From NCBI RefSeq assembly GCF_037126465.1, contig NC_088201.1:6205001-6269000 (forward strand): a stretch of 64,000 nucleotides of DNA, read 5' to 3'. Source of the DNA: Ornithodoros turicata (Eukaryota; Arthropoda; Arachnida; Ixodida; Argasidae). Positions within the stretch are counted from its first letter, which is position 1. Each line of letters opens with the position of its first letter. Positions 26,730-37,397 of the stretch are shown piece after piece. The position numbers and the translations under genes were made by a program. The notes beneath the pieces are model-generated. The model was not told the origin of the DNA, searched no databases, and saw only the letters and a program-made list of their open reading frames with translations.

Positions 26730-27707
26730 CACGGGGGGGGGGGGGGTGACGAGGGGATTCGAGCGGTCTGCCTGCCTAGGTTGGCGGCACCGTTGCTCGG
26801 GGAAGGGATGAAAGGGGGGTGGTAAAGGCTCAGTGTCACACTAGACGTTGCCGCAGATAATAGCATCCCTGTGTCAGCGCGTGTCGTTTCTTCTTTCTCT
26901 ATCGTTTAGCCTGCTGGCCGGCATCAGCCTCATCTCATCATCATTTCTTTATGTGTGTGTGTGTGTTCTCCTACCTGTCTCTCTCCGCAATTCCTTTGTG
27001 TTCGCGTGGTGTGACACTGAGAGGGGAGAGCTGAAGTGATGGGGTAAGGATCCCTCTCACAACGCTTCATGACTGCGAAATGAGGGTGGCCGGCACTGTT
27101 ACCGCCTCAGAACGACGATTTCCAATAGTTTTTTTCAGCTGTTGCAAGTTGAACAGGGAACGTGTCTTTGAATGGGTTGGGGTATTTCCTATACACTGGC
27201 TGTCTATTTATGACAAAAAAAAAAAAAAAAAGAACGTTCCCTTCATTTGACAAAATTTCGAAACTTCACAAGAAGAACTATTTAAAACGGACGCAGTTCG
27301 TTGCAAAAGGTCCCAGAAGATAAATAGCGTTGAAGGGCATCTTTTTCGGATGAGCAGATTTTTTTTTAAATATAGGAATTAATAAGACGTTAGATTAAAC
27401 ACCCTGTAGAATTCCATATTCGATTCGGAAACCGAGTGAAATGTAGAATTATTCGCTTCTGAAAGGTTCGAATATTCGCACATGCGTAGTAGACGTGAAA
27501 AATAAAGAATTCTGTTCTTCCGAGTACGTTACCGCGAGAGTCACTAAATAAGCTACGCCAGAAGCAATGGGCTGTTACCAGAGCGCTAATATGCTTCCTG
27601 GGTGACTCTGGGCTCCTGGACTGCCTCTGAGCGATCGTGTACTCATGCCCACCTGCTGTCCATGTGGCGCTTGCGTCTTTCTCCTCTTCTGTTTTTTTTT
27701 TTACAAG

Positions 27708-27793
27708 AAATAGCAAGTCGACTTCTTCCTGGCTGACCTTTCTTTTTTACCTGCCTCTTTTTTTTCGCAATAAACATATCCCCCCCCCCACCA
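27708..27793 (+). mobile_element. LINE/SINE 3' terminus, second copy
   Basis: AGCAAGTCGACTTCTTCCTG and GGCTGACCTTTCTTTT then CAATAAACATATCCCCCCCC. It includes an AATAAA motif. It abuts the start of repeat block A, which may have targeted this tail. Confidence 0.55.
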
Positions 27794-29362
27794 TCTTTGA
27801 TCCTCAACTGGGGATGGTACCGGTGTGGTGTGGAAACAAGATGGCGCTCCTGCTTTCCCTTGGACCTCAGTGTCGATATTCTGAAGCGAAGCTTATTTAA
27901 TATCGTAATCTTTATTTAGTCAGTATTGTAAAATGTACAGAAAGCGGGACTGTGAGGGCAAGCCCTGTAGTACAGTCCCAGCACAGTTCAAGAACTAACA
28001 GCTAAAAGATACAGTTTAGTTGTGATTAAGATATTGTTAAATCAATATAAGACTTAAAAAAACACTACATGGGGAGTTACCCGACAACTAAAACACTAAT
28101 AAGTAACTAAAGTACACACGGGGAGTTACCCAACAACTAATACACTCATAAGTTACTACAGAACACACGGAGAGTTACCCGACAATAAACAGACTGGTAA
28201 GTTATTGAGCAGCCTTGCGGGCACAGGAGCCTTATACAGTTATTGAGAAAAACAATTTTAACCAAAACATCATATGTTATCATGTAATTCATCACATGGT
28301 TACATTATCACATGTACATTATCACATGGTCACATTATCTAGTGACTCTAGCCGGTTCCACGAAAGGGGAGAAAGGGCCACCCCTTATATATACAATTGT
28401 ATACAATTGGAGGGATACGCTCCATCAGTAAGACAGTGCAGACTCTCCCACATGCCACTGGACACTGGTACACTGGACGACAAAAAAAACTTCCAGTGAG
28501 TGCCCCCATTGCCTGGAACGAAGTTCCTCCGAATCGCCGTTGATGACGTTGCGTTTCAACTGAAAAGTTTGATAGGTTACCCTCAGCATCCTTTTTGTCA
28601 GTCGCTTCATGAACATGCGTTTGGACTTCCTCAATGGTCCTCAATGCATCGAGGCGTCTCAGCTGAGATCTGGACTACCGTCTCGTCCGCAGGAGACATG
28701 GAAAGAAGGCATGGACAACGATCTCGACAAGTGTGGCAGGGCATTTTTTTTTTTTTTTTTGCTGACCATTCTCAACCTCTGAAAAGCGAGCAAGCAGGCT
28801 GGCAGACACAGTGCTCACAAATGAGTGCCGTTATTCGCTACAATGGATCTACATGAAAAAAAGCATGCGTCAGAGATTTCCCGCGCAAATCAAAAGAACC
28901 CCTGGAAGGGGTCGAAAGTATCCGCAGTCCTAGCCCGCGGCACGTGCAGCATGTACCCACACAATTGCGCGCAGGCTCACCTTACATGTAAATCTACTAC
29001 CAATTAATATTATTATTATTATTATAGGCACATCACGTGCCCCAAAAGGATGCAGGTTGCCAACGCAGAGGTAGACTCAGGGAAACCAGGAAAGCGACCG
29101 AAGACTGCATTGACCAACTTCCATATACGCTGATCACACCTCCAGTTTCCTGATGCAAGAGCCACAATCAGCCGAACAATGAATCTATTTTGAGCAGCAA
29201 ATTATGAACAATCCAAATCATAATCCAAAGGCCGGCCATGAGCCTGAGTTCTGTTCCTTGACAACCTTATCAGCGGAGACACCGCGAAGACCGAACTCCC
29301 ATATTTCTGCAAGGCATGCAGCATGCTCTATAGCGGTTGTGTACATAGATGTAAAATTTATA
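27794..29362 (+). repeat. Repeat block A (shared with B and C)
   Basis: From TCTTTGATCCTCAACTGGGG this matches 34779-35757 in block B and 45796-46755 in block C. It carries an extra insertion of about 440 bp at 27903-28340, and another at 28389-28530 where B and C read GAAGGTACTGAAACTGA. Shared landmarks are TCCACGAAAGGGGAGAAAGG, GAACATGCGTTTGGACTTCC, a T run before GCTGACCATTCTCAACC, and CATAATCCAAAGGCCGGCCA. It ends soon after GTACATAGATG. No coding domain is visible. Confidence 0.75.
28061..28206. repeat. Tandem repeat of about 46 bp, three units
   Basis: Units contain GGGGAGTTACCCGACAACTA followed by an AACACTAATAAGTAACTA-like part. It lies within the insertion that is specific to block A. 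Confidence 0.75.
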
Positions 29363-29509
29363 TACTCAGGTTCCTCTCGCATTTCCCTGGTTCTCGCTGT
29401 TGTTTCGAATCCCCCATTTCTAGCATGGCTACAGTCCTACGGCAATACAAAAGAGGCTACCTCAATAGGTAGTCATCTTTCTTGATGCCAATACGTAAGT
29501 CCTGTACTC

Positions 29510-30512
29510 CGTGAATTGAAGGGTCTGGTTCTTCCACTTACTTGTAAGGCACGGCTACCGGCGTCGTGGTTCTTAAGCAAGTACTGGTACCATGGTACCA
29601 TATCGCTTCCGCCACGTCAGACCTTTCTTACTGTGACCCGTATTGCTTTTCAGTTCATGTGGGGTAATGGGTGTCACGCGCGCGTCTGTACCAGTCGCGT
29701 GAGGTTGGTGGCTTGCGAGTGCCACATGGAAAAGTGAAGTGCCTCGCTTTAGGTATAAAGGCCATTTTTGATGCCCTGAGTGAGCCTAACCATCCTGCAC
29801 ACGACCTTTTGCACTACCTTCTTGGCCCGGAGATTCGTTTCTTTTGTTCCTTTCAGCAGAACAAACCTCTACCTAATAAACGTCATCATGACGTTGGTAG
29901 ACACACCGAAACCAAAACAGGTCGGAAGGGGAGAGCTGGGTTCCACGAATTGGCAATTGTTTTCTGACTCCTATTGAAAGAAAAGTAGGACCGAAGGTCC
30001 CGTCCTTTTTCAGAGACCATCGTAATCCCCTCAAGACCGTGGCTTTCGGGCGCAACCTTGTTCGCCACCTGCTTTGAACGTAGTTCAACTCTACCAAACT
30101 CGTGGCGCTGTCGAACATGACGTCATTTGTTTACAAACAGGTAGAGGCCTATAGGTCGCGCTCAGAGTTTACAGCTCCCCACTTAAAAGAGTACACTTAA
30201 AAGCGAACGCTACTGCAGGATGGTTGGGCTCTCGTCGTGCAAGTTTGCAGACGGAGACTTGCGCATGATGTCCTGCCGCTCAGGGATCGTTTGCATCGTT
30301 ATGGTCTCACCTCGCCTCGATGTCCTTTCTTTTCTAGTCATAAACCTGCGCAGCACGCTTTTCATGAGTGTCTCGTTCCCGACGTTTTGTGGCACAGAGT
30401 TGAGGAGCTGTATGGGGTTCCACAGATTCGCTGGAGCACCATTCAAACGCTCCTTCAACCCCCCGTTCCAATCCGGGATAGACGGCAGTTCATTCTCTTA
30501 GCCGTAGAGATA
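29510..30512 (+). pseudogene. LINE ORF2 C-terminal remnant
   Basis: Across frames the + strand reads KGLVLPLTCKARLPASWFLS, FQFMWGNGCHARV, LYQSREVGGLRVPHGKVKCL and ALGIKAIFDALSEPNHPAHD near 29515-29820. DVLPLRDRLHRYGLTSPRCP, FHECLVPDVLWHRVEELYGV and WSTIQTLLQP follow near 30260-30460. The order (REVGGL, then a RLHRYG segment with a lost zinc knuckle, then DVLWHRVEEL) is that of LINE ORF2 C-termini. Stops and frameshifts show it is inactive. It may be the 3' half of the element whose 5' end is block A. Confidence 0.7.
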
Positions 30513-30740
30513 AACTACCAAGATACTAGAGATAAACTAGAGATACTAGACTAGATACTAGAGATAAACTAGAGATACTAGACTAGATACTAGATATACT
30601 AGACTAGATACTAGAGATACTAGACTAGATACTAGAGAGACTAGACTAGATACTAGAGATACTAGACTAGATACTAGAGATACTAGACTAGATACCTGAG
30701 ATAAACTAGAGATACTAGACTAGATATTAGAGATAAACTA
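30513..30740. repeat. Tandem repeat of ACTAGACTAGATACTAGAGAT type
   Basis: Variable units of 10-30 bp built from GATACTAGA and GATAAACTA follow directly after the LINE remnant. Simple tandem tails of this type are common at LINE 3' ends. Confidence 0.85.
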
Positions 30741-30744
30741 CCAA

Positions 30745-30893
30745 CCCAAGCAGCACAATGTACTGAAAGTCGAGTGCAATAGGGGTGCACGGGTAGGTGG
30801 AAGGCCTTGAACAGACTTGTGGAACTAAAAAACATTGATAAAACACATACCGGCCACCCCTATTGCACTCGACTTTCCATTGTGCTGCTTGGG
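30745..30893. mobile_element. Palindromic CCCAAGCAGC MITE, copy 2
   Basis: The same arms as at 20549, with the loop reversed (GTAGGTGGAAGGCCTTGAAC first). One arm has lost GTA near the right end. It sits at the edge of the tandem repeat and has no target duplication. Confidence 0.85.
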
Positions 30894-31819
30894 AAGTGTG
30901 GATTGCGCGCTGCATAGCAGTACACGGCAGTCGCGCTCGGGGGCCGTCACATGTTCTAAGCCTCGTTCGAGCGGGAACGTGTTCGCAGAGTTTTACAGAG
31001 GGAGAGAGCAGTCCTTGGTGCTATGGAGTTCGGAAGACGCTGACTAACTTCGTCTGTGCTATTCCAAGAAACGCATGGAAGGTACGTTGTTCACTACTAA
31101 GCATTACTTTCCTTCGTGCCGTTATCCCGTACGTAACTCTCCGCAGTCTTGGTCTGTTGCATGGCGACGACAAGCACGAACAGCAATCCTTAACGTGACG
31201 TGATTTCACAAGCAGGAGTTGGCATTGCACTAGTTCTAGTTTTAGTCCTAGCTTGTTGAGATAGTTATATGGGAGCCAGTCCTTGCGACTGGTCTTCCGC
31301 CTCGATGCCAATACACGACGAAATGCTCTCCTGTTCGATGACAATACACGCTGGATGATATGCTCTGATGCAGTGATAGATGATATATGCTCTGCAATTA
31401 TGATATGCTCTGGTCTCCCTTCAACTTATTAATCTTTCGCTCCCAAGCGCACTGGGTGCTCCACAGCGCGGTCACCGGCCGCCATATTGGTGGGCCCATC
31501 GCATCCTGTCGTCTGCATTTAGTTCAAGCGGTGCTGCCCGTATTTTTTTAAAATTTCTTTTAAATTAAAGGGCATGTCATGCCAGTTTGTTGCAGCTTTG
31601 AGTACACTTCACGCGGACAGAGAAAGAGGGATAATTTTTCGCAGGTAAGCTCTTTATTTTGAAGAAAAACCTGTTTATTCGTATCGCGTGCATCTGACAA
31701 CTTGGACTTGTTTGCACTTCGCTGGTGCCATTGCGTACTAAGAAAGTATGTGTGACTGCTCCTACAGATCTCAAGACCATGTATTTTCTATAAACAATGC
31801 GCTTGTACTTGCGCGTTCA
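30894..31819. other. No gene; fragments related to the LINE 5' monomers
   Basis: Around 31285-31445 the motifs CGATGCCAATACACG, GATGATATGCTCTG and TTAATCTTTCGCTC match pieces of the monomers at 35860-36350. The rest shows nothing I can name. Confidence 0.4.
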
Positions 31820-33198
31820 CCTCACAGTCACTCAGCTGTGCCGAAGAACCGGCTGCAGAACCTACGCCATTATGCCAATTTGTTCCACTGTTCTTTTAAT
31901 CTGTGAGGTGCGGTGGAAGCAGATAAACTGCTGTGTTAACCTCGTATGTGCAGTCGCTCCTACAGCGTGTGTGATGAGTCATGCATGTGCATGCTCTTCG
32001 TGCACAGCGCTTCGAATTTCTGTAATGAAATACGCTGACAGCTGAACAACTGCAAAGCACTCGTGACAATAACGTTATTTTAAGATGAGGAATAGGGAGT
32101 TTCATCGCCAGGTTCTATACTCCACCTCATTGCTGGTGGCCATGTGGTGAATAAAATTCCGAGCCCCTTCAGAATAAGGATCGAGGTCGTATTGTAGCAC
32201 ACACACACACAGACACTCGTAGAACATAATACGATAATGGAAAAAGTCAAACGAGAACCGTACAATAACAAATCACATAATAACGAACGAGAACCGCGGA
32301 ACACCACACGAAAACCGAACAAGAAAACGAAAACAAACAAAAAATATAAAAAAGCAGGTACCTTACAATAACAGACAGTGTGAAACCTTTCTGAGTAAAA
32401 ATAATTAACTTTATAGGTTGACATTCACCAAATTCACCTTCATGCGTACGCGCCCTGTGCACGACAGTTACGACCCCCTATTCGGAATACATGCAGCGGA
32501 GAAGAAAAAGAAGGCAATTACTAGGGGTGTGCGGATCCGAATATTTTAAGTTGAATCGAATATCGAATCGAATGGGGGAAAAAATCCGAATACCGAATCG
32601 AATATCGAATATTCGTGCAAAATTTTCAATACGATGTGACTTTCGCACTAAAAGTTTCCATTTCGTGGCCCATGCCTTTAGTGCAATTTTTCTAGCAGTA
32701 ACTGTCACAAGAGAGACATGCAATTCTTATGTTCAAAGCCCCTACTCTTTAATTTTACATGAGAGTGCTTCCTGCTTTTCGGGTGAGCCTACACTTACTG
32801 GAGTGGTTACCTTCATTTCAAAATTTTATGCAAGGCAGTATCATATTATACGGATGAGGCTGTAATTGTTTCAGACAACCACAAGCCATTTGTGAAACAA
32901 ACGAATTGGCATCCTGCCTCAGCTTTGTCATGAACACATTTTAGTTTCTTTGCACTCGCCCTAGGAAGTTGCACTACTGAAATTTTAGATGCAAAGGACA
33001 TCTTTAAGACACCCTTCTTGTTCGTGGGCTGTAGTCATTATCAAGAGTCCTAACTTTTTAAAGGCAACCTCACAGACATCAAATCAAAGTCCCTCGTCGG
33101 CACCGCTCAACTGCATGTGGGAGAGGCGCCGCCCCTTCCACAGACGATCTCTACAAAACTAACTTTGGATAACGTTATCTTAAACTAAACACCGTCCC

Positions 33199-33360
33199 TG
33201 TAGCGGCGACGACAACGACGACAACGATGGCCACGCGCGTGGAGCACCGGCTTCAGTTCCACCGGCGCGGCCATGGAGATGGGCCACCGTCACCGCCTCT
33301 CCGTGGCATACCATCATCGCCGGTCGGGGCTCATGTAGAGGAAGACCACCGTCCTCTACA
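33199..33360 (+). repeat. Left LTR of the TRIM-like element
   Basis: A 162-bp terminal repeat that begins TGTAGCGGCGACGACAACGA and ends CACCGTCCTCTACA. Confidence 0.92.
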
Positions 33361-33362
33361 TT

Positions 33363-33380
33363 TGGTGACCCGGACGTGAT
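33363..33380 (+). promoter_or_regulatory. Primer-binding site of the TRIM-like element
   Basis: TGGTGACCCGGACGTGAT starts two bases after the LTR. It would pair with the 3' end of a tRNA ending ..TCACGTCCGGGTCACCA; tRNA-Arg is my guess. GTCCGGGTCACG at 33388-33401 is the inverse of the same motif, so the site can form a hairpin. Confidence 0.65.
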
Positions 33381-33947
33381 GTTCTTTGTCCGGGTCACGT
33401 CCGGAGCAATTCGGCCCTTCACCATCCCAAATTTCTGACCACGCCATCGAGCAGCACTACCTCCGGCACACACGGCCCACCTTCACTCCTACCGCACTCT
33501 TCGCTCTCTCTCACCTACGCTTCTCTCTTCGCTCAAGTCTTCTCACGCTTCTCACTGCCGGCCGCGACACTCGAGCCTTGCGCTCACCTGCCGGTTGCGG
33601 CAGTCGCGGCGGCCGACGCCTCGGCGCACTTAAGCCCGTCTCGGCACCTCACTCTCGCCACCTGGGACTATCGAGCTTCGGCTTCCGTGCCGGTCGCGGC
33701 ACCCCAGGACCACGACACCGAGCGCCTCACTCTCTCTGCGACGGATCGCTGTTCCCGTCCACACCTACCACAAGGATGACTACCTACACACGGATGCTCT
33801 CCCCGTCTTCATCCTCTCTGAAGTGCCGCCAACGTGTGCCGTGCCCCTATTCGACCACACGTCACCACGTCTGCACGTCCACCACGGTCGTCCTCAACTC
33901 CAGCTCTTGCGATGCGTCCGCAACGCATCTGACGGCCGGGGGACCCC

Positions 33948-34112
33948 TGTAGCGGCGGCGACGACAACGACGACAACGATGGCCACGCGCGTGGAGCACC
34001 GGCTTCAGTTCCACCGGCGCGGCCATGGAGATAGGCCACCGTCACCGCCTCTCCGTGGCATACCATCATCGCCGGTCGGGGCTCATGTAGAGGAAGACCA
34101 CCGTCCTCTACA
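33948..34112 (+). repeat. Right LTR of the TRIM-like element
   Basis: A 165-bp copy of the left LTR. It has one extra triplet in the GCG/ACG run near its start and a G-to-A change in the GGAGAT(G/A)GGCC segment. Confidence 0.92.
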
Positions 34113-34778
34113 GTCCCGCCTGTGTTGATCCTGCAGCAAGGGCAATTTTGTAAAGCAGGCTTCACCTCGTGCACGGAAGCATCAGGTGAAGCCCACTTTC
34201 GGGTTGTGTCGTTCATATTCGCGGAATACTCGAATATTCGAAAAATCGAATACTGGATATTCGATTCGCGAATCGAATAGTTCGAGCTTTTGATATTCGA
34301 TTCGAATTCGAGAATTCGAATATTCGCACACCCCTAGCAATTACCATTAAAAACTAGAGGAACACGGCTGAAGCACGTTTGGAATACATCAGCACACTGA
34401 TTCCTAAGAAAGATGCGTGCTAATCAGCAAAGAGGAGCGCAATAAATACTCCAAATCAAATCGCTTCCCATTGTTTCCTATGGGAACAGCCGGCGCCAGT
34501 GGGCCCTCCAACATGGCGTCCGGTTGTCGCACCTCTCTCCCACGGGCCCCTCTCCTATGCGCGATCCAGCCTTTATACATAGAGATCAGTGCGAAAGCGC
34601 ACTGCGCAACGATGCCATCTATCGTGCGCGGGTGAAATGTTCCTTTCGTTTGCAAGCAGCAGTTGACGGCCTTGAGCTCACCTTAACATCTTCTGGACGG
34701 TCTGGTGGACATTACATGGATTATCGCACAACAATCATTGCACGCTTCTCTATTCCACAGCGAGCATTACGTTAGCCG

Positions 34779-35757
34779 TCTTTGATCCTCAACTGGGGAT
34801 GGTACCGGTGTGGTGCGGAAACAAGATGGCGGTCCTGCTTTTCCTTGGACCTCAGTGTCGATACTCTGAAGCGAAGCTTATTTATTGACTCTAGCCGGTT
34901 CCACGAAAGGGGAGAAAGGGCCACCCCTTGAAGGTACTGAAACTGAGGAACTGAAGGAACTGAAAAGTTTGATAGGTTCCCTCAGCATCTTTTTTGTCAG
35001 TCGCTTCATGAACATGCGTTTGGACTTCCTCAATGGTCCTCAATGCATCGAGGCGTCTCGAGGCTGAGATCTGGACTACCGTCTCGTCCGCAGGAGACGT
35101 GGAAATCAAGAATGGACAACGATCTCGACAAGTGTGGCAGGGCATTTTTTTTTTTTTTTGCTGACCATTCTCAACCTCTGAAAAGCAAGCAAGCAGGCTG
35201 GCAGACACAGTGCTCACAAATGAGTGTCGTTATTCGCTACAATGGATCTACATGGAAAAAATCATGCGTCAGAGATTTCCCGCGCAAATCAAAAGAACCC
35301 CTGGTGGGGGCCGAAAGTATCCGCTGTTCTAGACCGCGGCACTTGCAGCATGTACCCACACAATTGCGCGCGGACTCACCTTACATGTAAATCTACTACC
35401 GCTTATTATTATGTATTATTATTATAGGCGCATCACGTGCCCCAAAAGGATGCAGGTTGCCAACGCAGAGGTAGACTCGGGGAAACGAGAAAAGCGACCA
35501 AAGACTGCACTGACCAACTTCCATATACGCTGATCACACCACCCGTTTCCTGATGCAAGAGCCACAATCAGCCGAACAACGAATCTATTTTGAGCAGCAA
35601 ATTATGAACAATCCAAATCATAATCCAAAGGCCGGCCATGTGCCTGAGTTCCTTGACAACCTTACCAGCGGAGACACCGCGAAGACCGAACTGCCATATT
35701 TCTGCAAGGCATGCAGCATGCTCTACTGCGGTTCTGTACATAGCCGTAACATTTATT
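34779..35757 (+). repeat. Block A-homologous core within block B
   Basis: This aligns with block A without its two insertions and with block C at 45796-46755. Homopolymer T lengths and a few triplets differ between copies. Confidence 0.8.
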
Positions 35758-35859
35758 CGGAATGATGGTCTTCCACGATATTTTGGACGTGCACGATATT
35801 TGGACGTGGATATTTGGAGTGCACGATAACATTTATTCGGAATGATGGTCTTCCACGAT

Positions 35860-36350
35860 ATGCTCTGGTCTCTCTTCAAATCCGCGTATTGATCTTTCGC
35901 CTTTGGGCAAGGATCTCTCGCGGTGGAGGGAGGCGAAAGGGAGCCGGTCCTTCATATTTGGAGAAGGGCCCCTTGATAACGCGGTCCGCCCCTGGGTGGG
36001 CCGTGTCTTTGAACGGGCGACCGATAACAAGGTCGTCGGGGCAGTACCGCTTGCGGTGCTGTTCCGGGAAGATCTTTTCCTGATCTTCCACGATGATGCC
36101 AATACGTATATATATATATACAATGATGAGCATATGAGGTATGAGGCATACAATGATATGATGCGCTCCGATGTCAATACATATATGATAGATGATATGT
36201 GCTCTTCAACTCCGCGTATTAATCTTTCGCGGTGGAGGGAGGCGAAAGTGAGCTGGTCCTTCAGATTTGGAGAAGGGCCCTTGATAACGCGGTCCGCCCC
36301 TGAGTGGGTCGTACCGCTTGCGGTGCTGTTCCGTGAAAGAATTTTTCTTT
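35860..36350 (+). repeat. Tandem monomers upstream of LINE ORF1
   Basis: Two related units (about 35861-36075 and 36197-36345) share CCGCGTATT(G/A)ATCTTTCGC, CGGTGGAGGGAGGCGAAAG, GGAGAAGGGCCC, TGATAACGCGGTCCGCCCCT and CCGCTTGCGGTGCTGTTCCG. A TA-rich spacer separates them. Block C keeps one unit at 47004-47150. Repeated promoter monomers are known upstream of some LINEs; a promoter role here is inferred. Confidence 0.6.
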
Positions 36351-36361
36351 TAAAAAAATTG

Positions 36362-36489
36362 ATGATTTGCACTTGTGTTCGGCCCTGTCGTGTGGCAGCC
36401 GTTCCTAACGACTCTGAGACAGATGTTCGCGCGTCTGATCATCCACTTGGTTTCCCACAACAGTCTGACGTGGTTCCTTCTGCGGCAAC

Positions 36490-36520
<31 letters not shown>

Positions 36521-36778
36521 CGTGTTGACCGTTCCCTTTATATCGGGCGGACAGCGTTCTGCGGGGGCAGTGCAACTGAAGTTGAAGTTGCTGTCGATGC
36601 CGCAGCGCCACAGGTTGATGTATTTTATGTGACCCTGATGGCGAGTCTACAGTGCTGCTTCAGCGTTCTTGCGACGTCGCGCCACTGGCTGAACGCGCTG
36701 AGGACTCCACTGCGCCCGCTGTGGACCGGGCTGCGGTTCCGGGCGTGGCGTACGGTGCACCAGTCGTCCCAGACGTGA
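36362..36778 (+). pseudogene. LINE ORF1 fragment (copy B)
   Basis: The frame starts MICTCVRPCRVAAVPNDSET and contains an Asp run encoded by a GAT microsatellite, then EVEVAVDAAAPQVDVFYV. After that a shift to another frame (ESTVLLQRSCDVAPLAERAE, then DSTAPAVDRAAVPG) reads better than the continuing one, so a frameshift near 36635 is likely. An N-terminal part of ORF1 is the best guess. The same start and order occur at 47167. Confidence 0.5.
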
Positions 36779-36967
36779 GGTTCCTTGGTTCCCTAGTGGC
36801 TCTTCGTTGGAGAGTATGAGCAGCGATGCCACAGAAGCCTACGAGCTATATGCCGTCAGGGTGTGAAATGACAAGCATCGGATCCCCTGTTGTCCGAAGC
36901 CCTGGTCAGTGCGTTCCCTGTCTCCTCTCTCGGAAGCCTAATGGGGTTGTTCTTCCTTCTTTTTCTG

Positions 36968-37397
36968 ATGTCGCTAAGAATAGTGGCGCTAAATTGTAGG
37001 GGGTTTAGTGGTAACCCCAAGCAGTTTTCTGCGTTGCGATGGGCAAAAAAGTTTTCGCGCTGATGTTCTTCTTCTGCAGGAGACCCACCTGTTGTCGGCT
37101 CGCGCGGTCAGGCTGTTAGAGGCGGATCACACTGTCAGGGTTTTCTTCAGCCACGGGTCACAGCATCGTGCAGGAGTAACGATTACATCCCCTCTTTCGT
37201 TGGTAACGTCCGTTGGTACGACCATGAACAGTGACAGCCGGGTGGTCGTGGTGGAGGCGGACATGCCGGGGTGCTTGGTGCGGCTTATTAATCTGTACGC
37301 CCCCACGCGGCGAACGTGCGCAGTTTTTTCGCAGCCTCGACTGCTTTTTCCTATAGGTAACCGCACAGCGACAGCAACAGCCGTATTATTACGATGA
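36968..37397 (+). pseudogene. LINE ORF2 N-terminal endonuclease fragment
   Basis: From the ATG at 36968 it reads MSLRIVALNCRGFSGNPKQF. After a one-base shift at the A run near 37050 it continues FRADVLLLQETHLLS, RAGVTITSPL and VRLINLYAPT. The NCRG, QETH and NLYAPT boxes, in this order, identify an APE-type LINE endonuclease; E of QETH is a catalytic residue. The sequence loses the family after 37320, so RT is missing. Confidence 0.8.

Larger units (their letters stand above)
22976..27406. mobile_element. Long inverted-repeat element (arms of about 350 bp), TA-flanked
   Basis: The left arm 22976-23345 and right arm 27062-27406 are imperfect inverted copies. Shared blocks include TATTAATTCCT, TTCGAAATTTTG, GAAGGGAACGTT, ACCCATTCAAAGACACGTTC, AATCGTCGTTCTGAGG and CCTCATTTCGCAGTCA. 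The outer ends read CTGGGTGTTGCGCCTAACG and its partner CAGGGTGTTTAATCTAACG, next to TA on both sides. The interior is occupied by LINE fragments in both directions. Either a TIR transposon was invaded by LINEs, or two single elements in opposite orientation bracket them. Confidence 0.5.
33199..34112 (+). mobile_element. TRIM-like non-autonomous LTR element
   Basis: Two direct LTRs (33199-33360 and 33948-34112) start TGTAGCGGCG and end CCTCTACA. The 5-bp duplication GTCCC is exact (33194-33198, 34113-34117). A primer-binding site follows the left LTR and a G-rich tract precedes the right one. The interior is only about 590 bp and has no gag or pol domain. The LTRs differ by very few bases, so the insertion is young. 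Confidence 0.92.
32522..34336. mobile_element. hAT-type element with TAGGGGTGTGCG ends, carrying an LTR insertion
   Basis: Ends TAGGGGTGTGCGGATCCGAA and the inverse ..AATATTCGCACACCCCTA, with many ATTCGAAT/ATCGAAT repeats just inside both. The 8-bp duplication GCAATTAC is perfect (32514-32521, 34337-34344). Block C at 45345 shows the empty site GGCAATTACC. A 914-bp LTR element lies inside. No transposase remains. Confidence 0.93.
31820..36775 (+). repeat. Repeat block B (with a hAT insertion)
   Basis: From CCTCACAGTCACTCAGCTGT through LINE ORF1, this block is collinear with block C (37812-47561). Without its hAT element it is about 3.1 kb. Landmarks are TCTGTGAGGTGCGGTGGAAG, CATGCATGTGCATGCTCTTC, CGAGAACCGCGGAACACCAC, TTTCCTATGGGAACAGCCGG, the block A segment, then the 5' monomers. 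B and C are direct repeats 6 kb apart, which suggests a segmental duplication or two insertions of the same composite. Confidence 0.8.
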
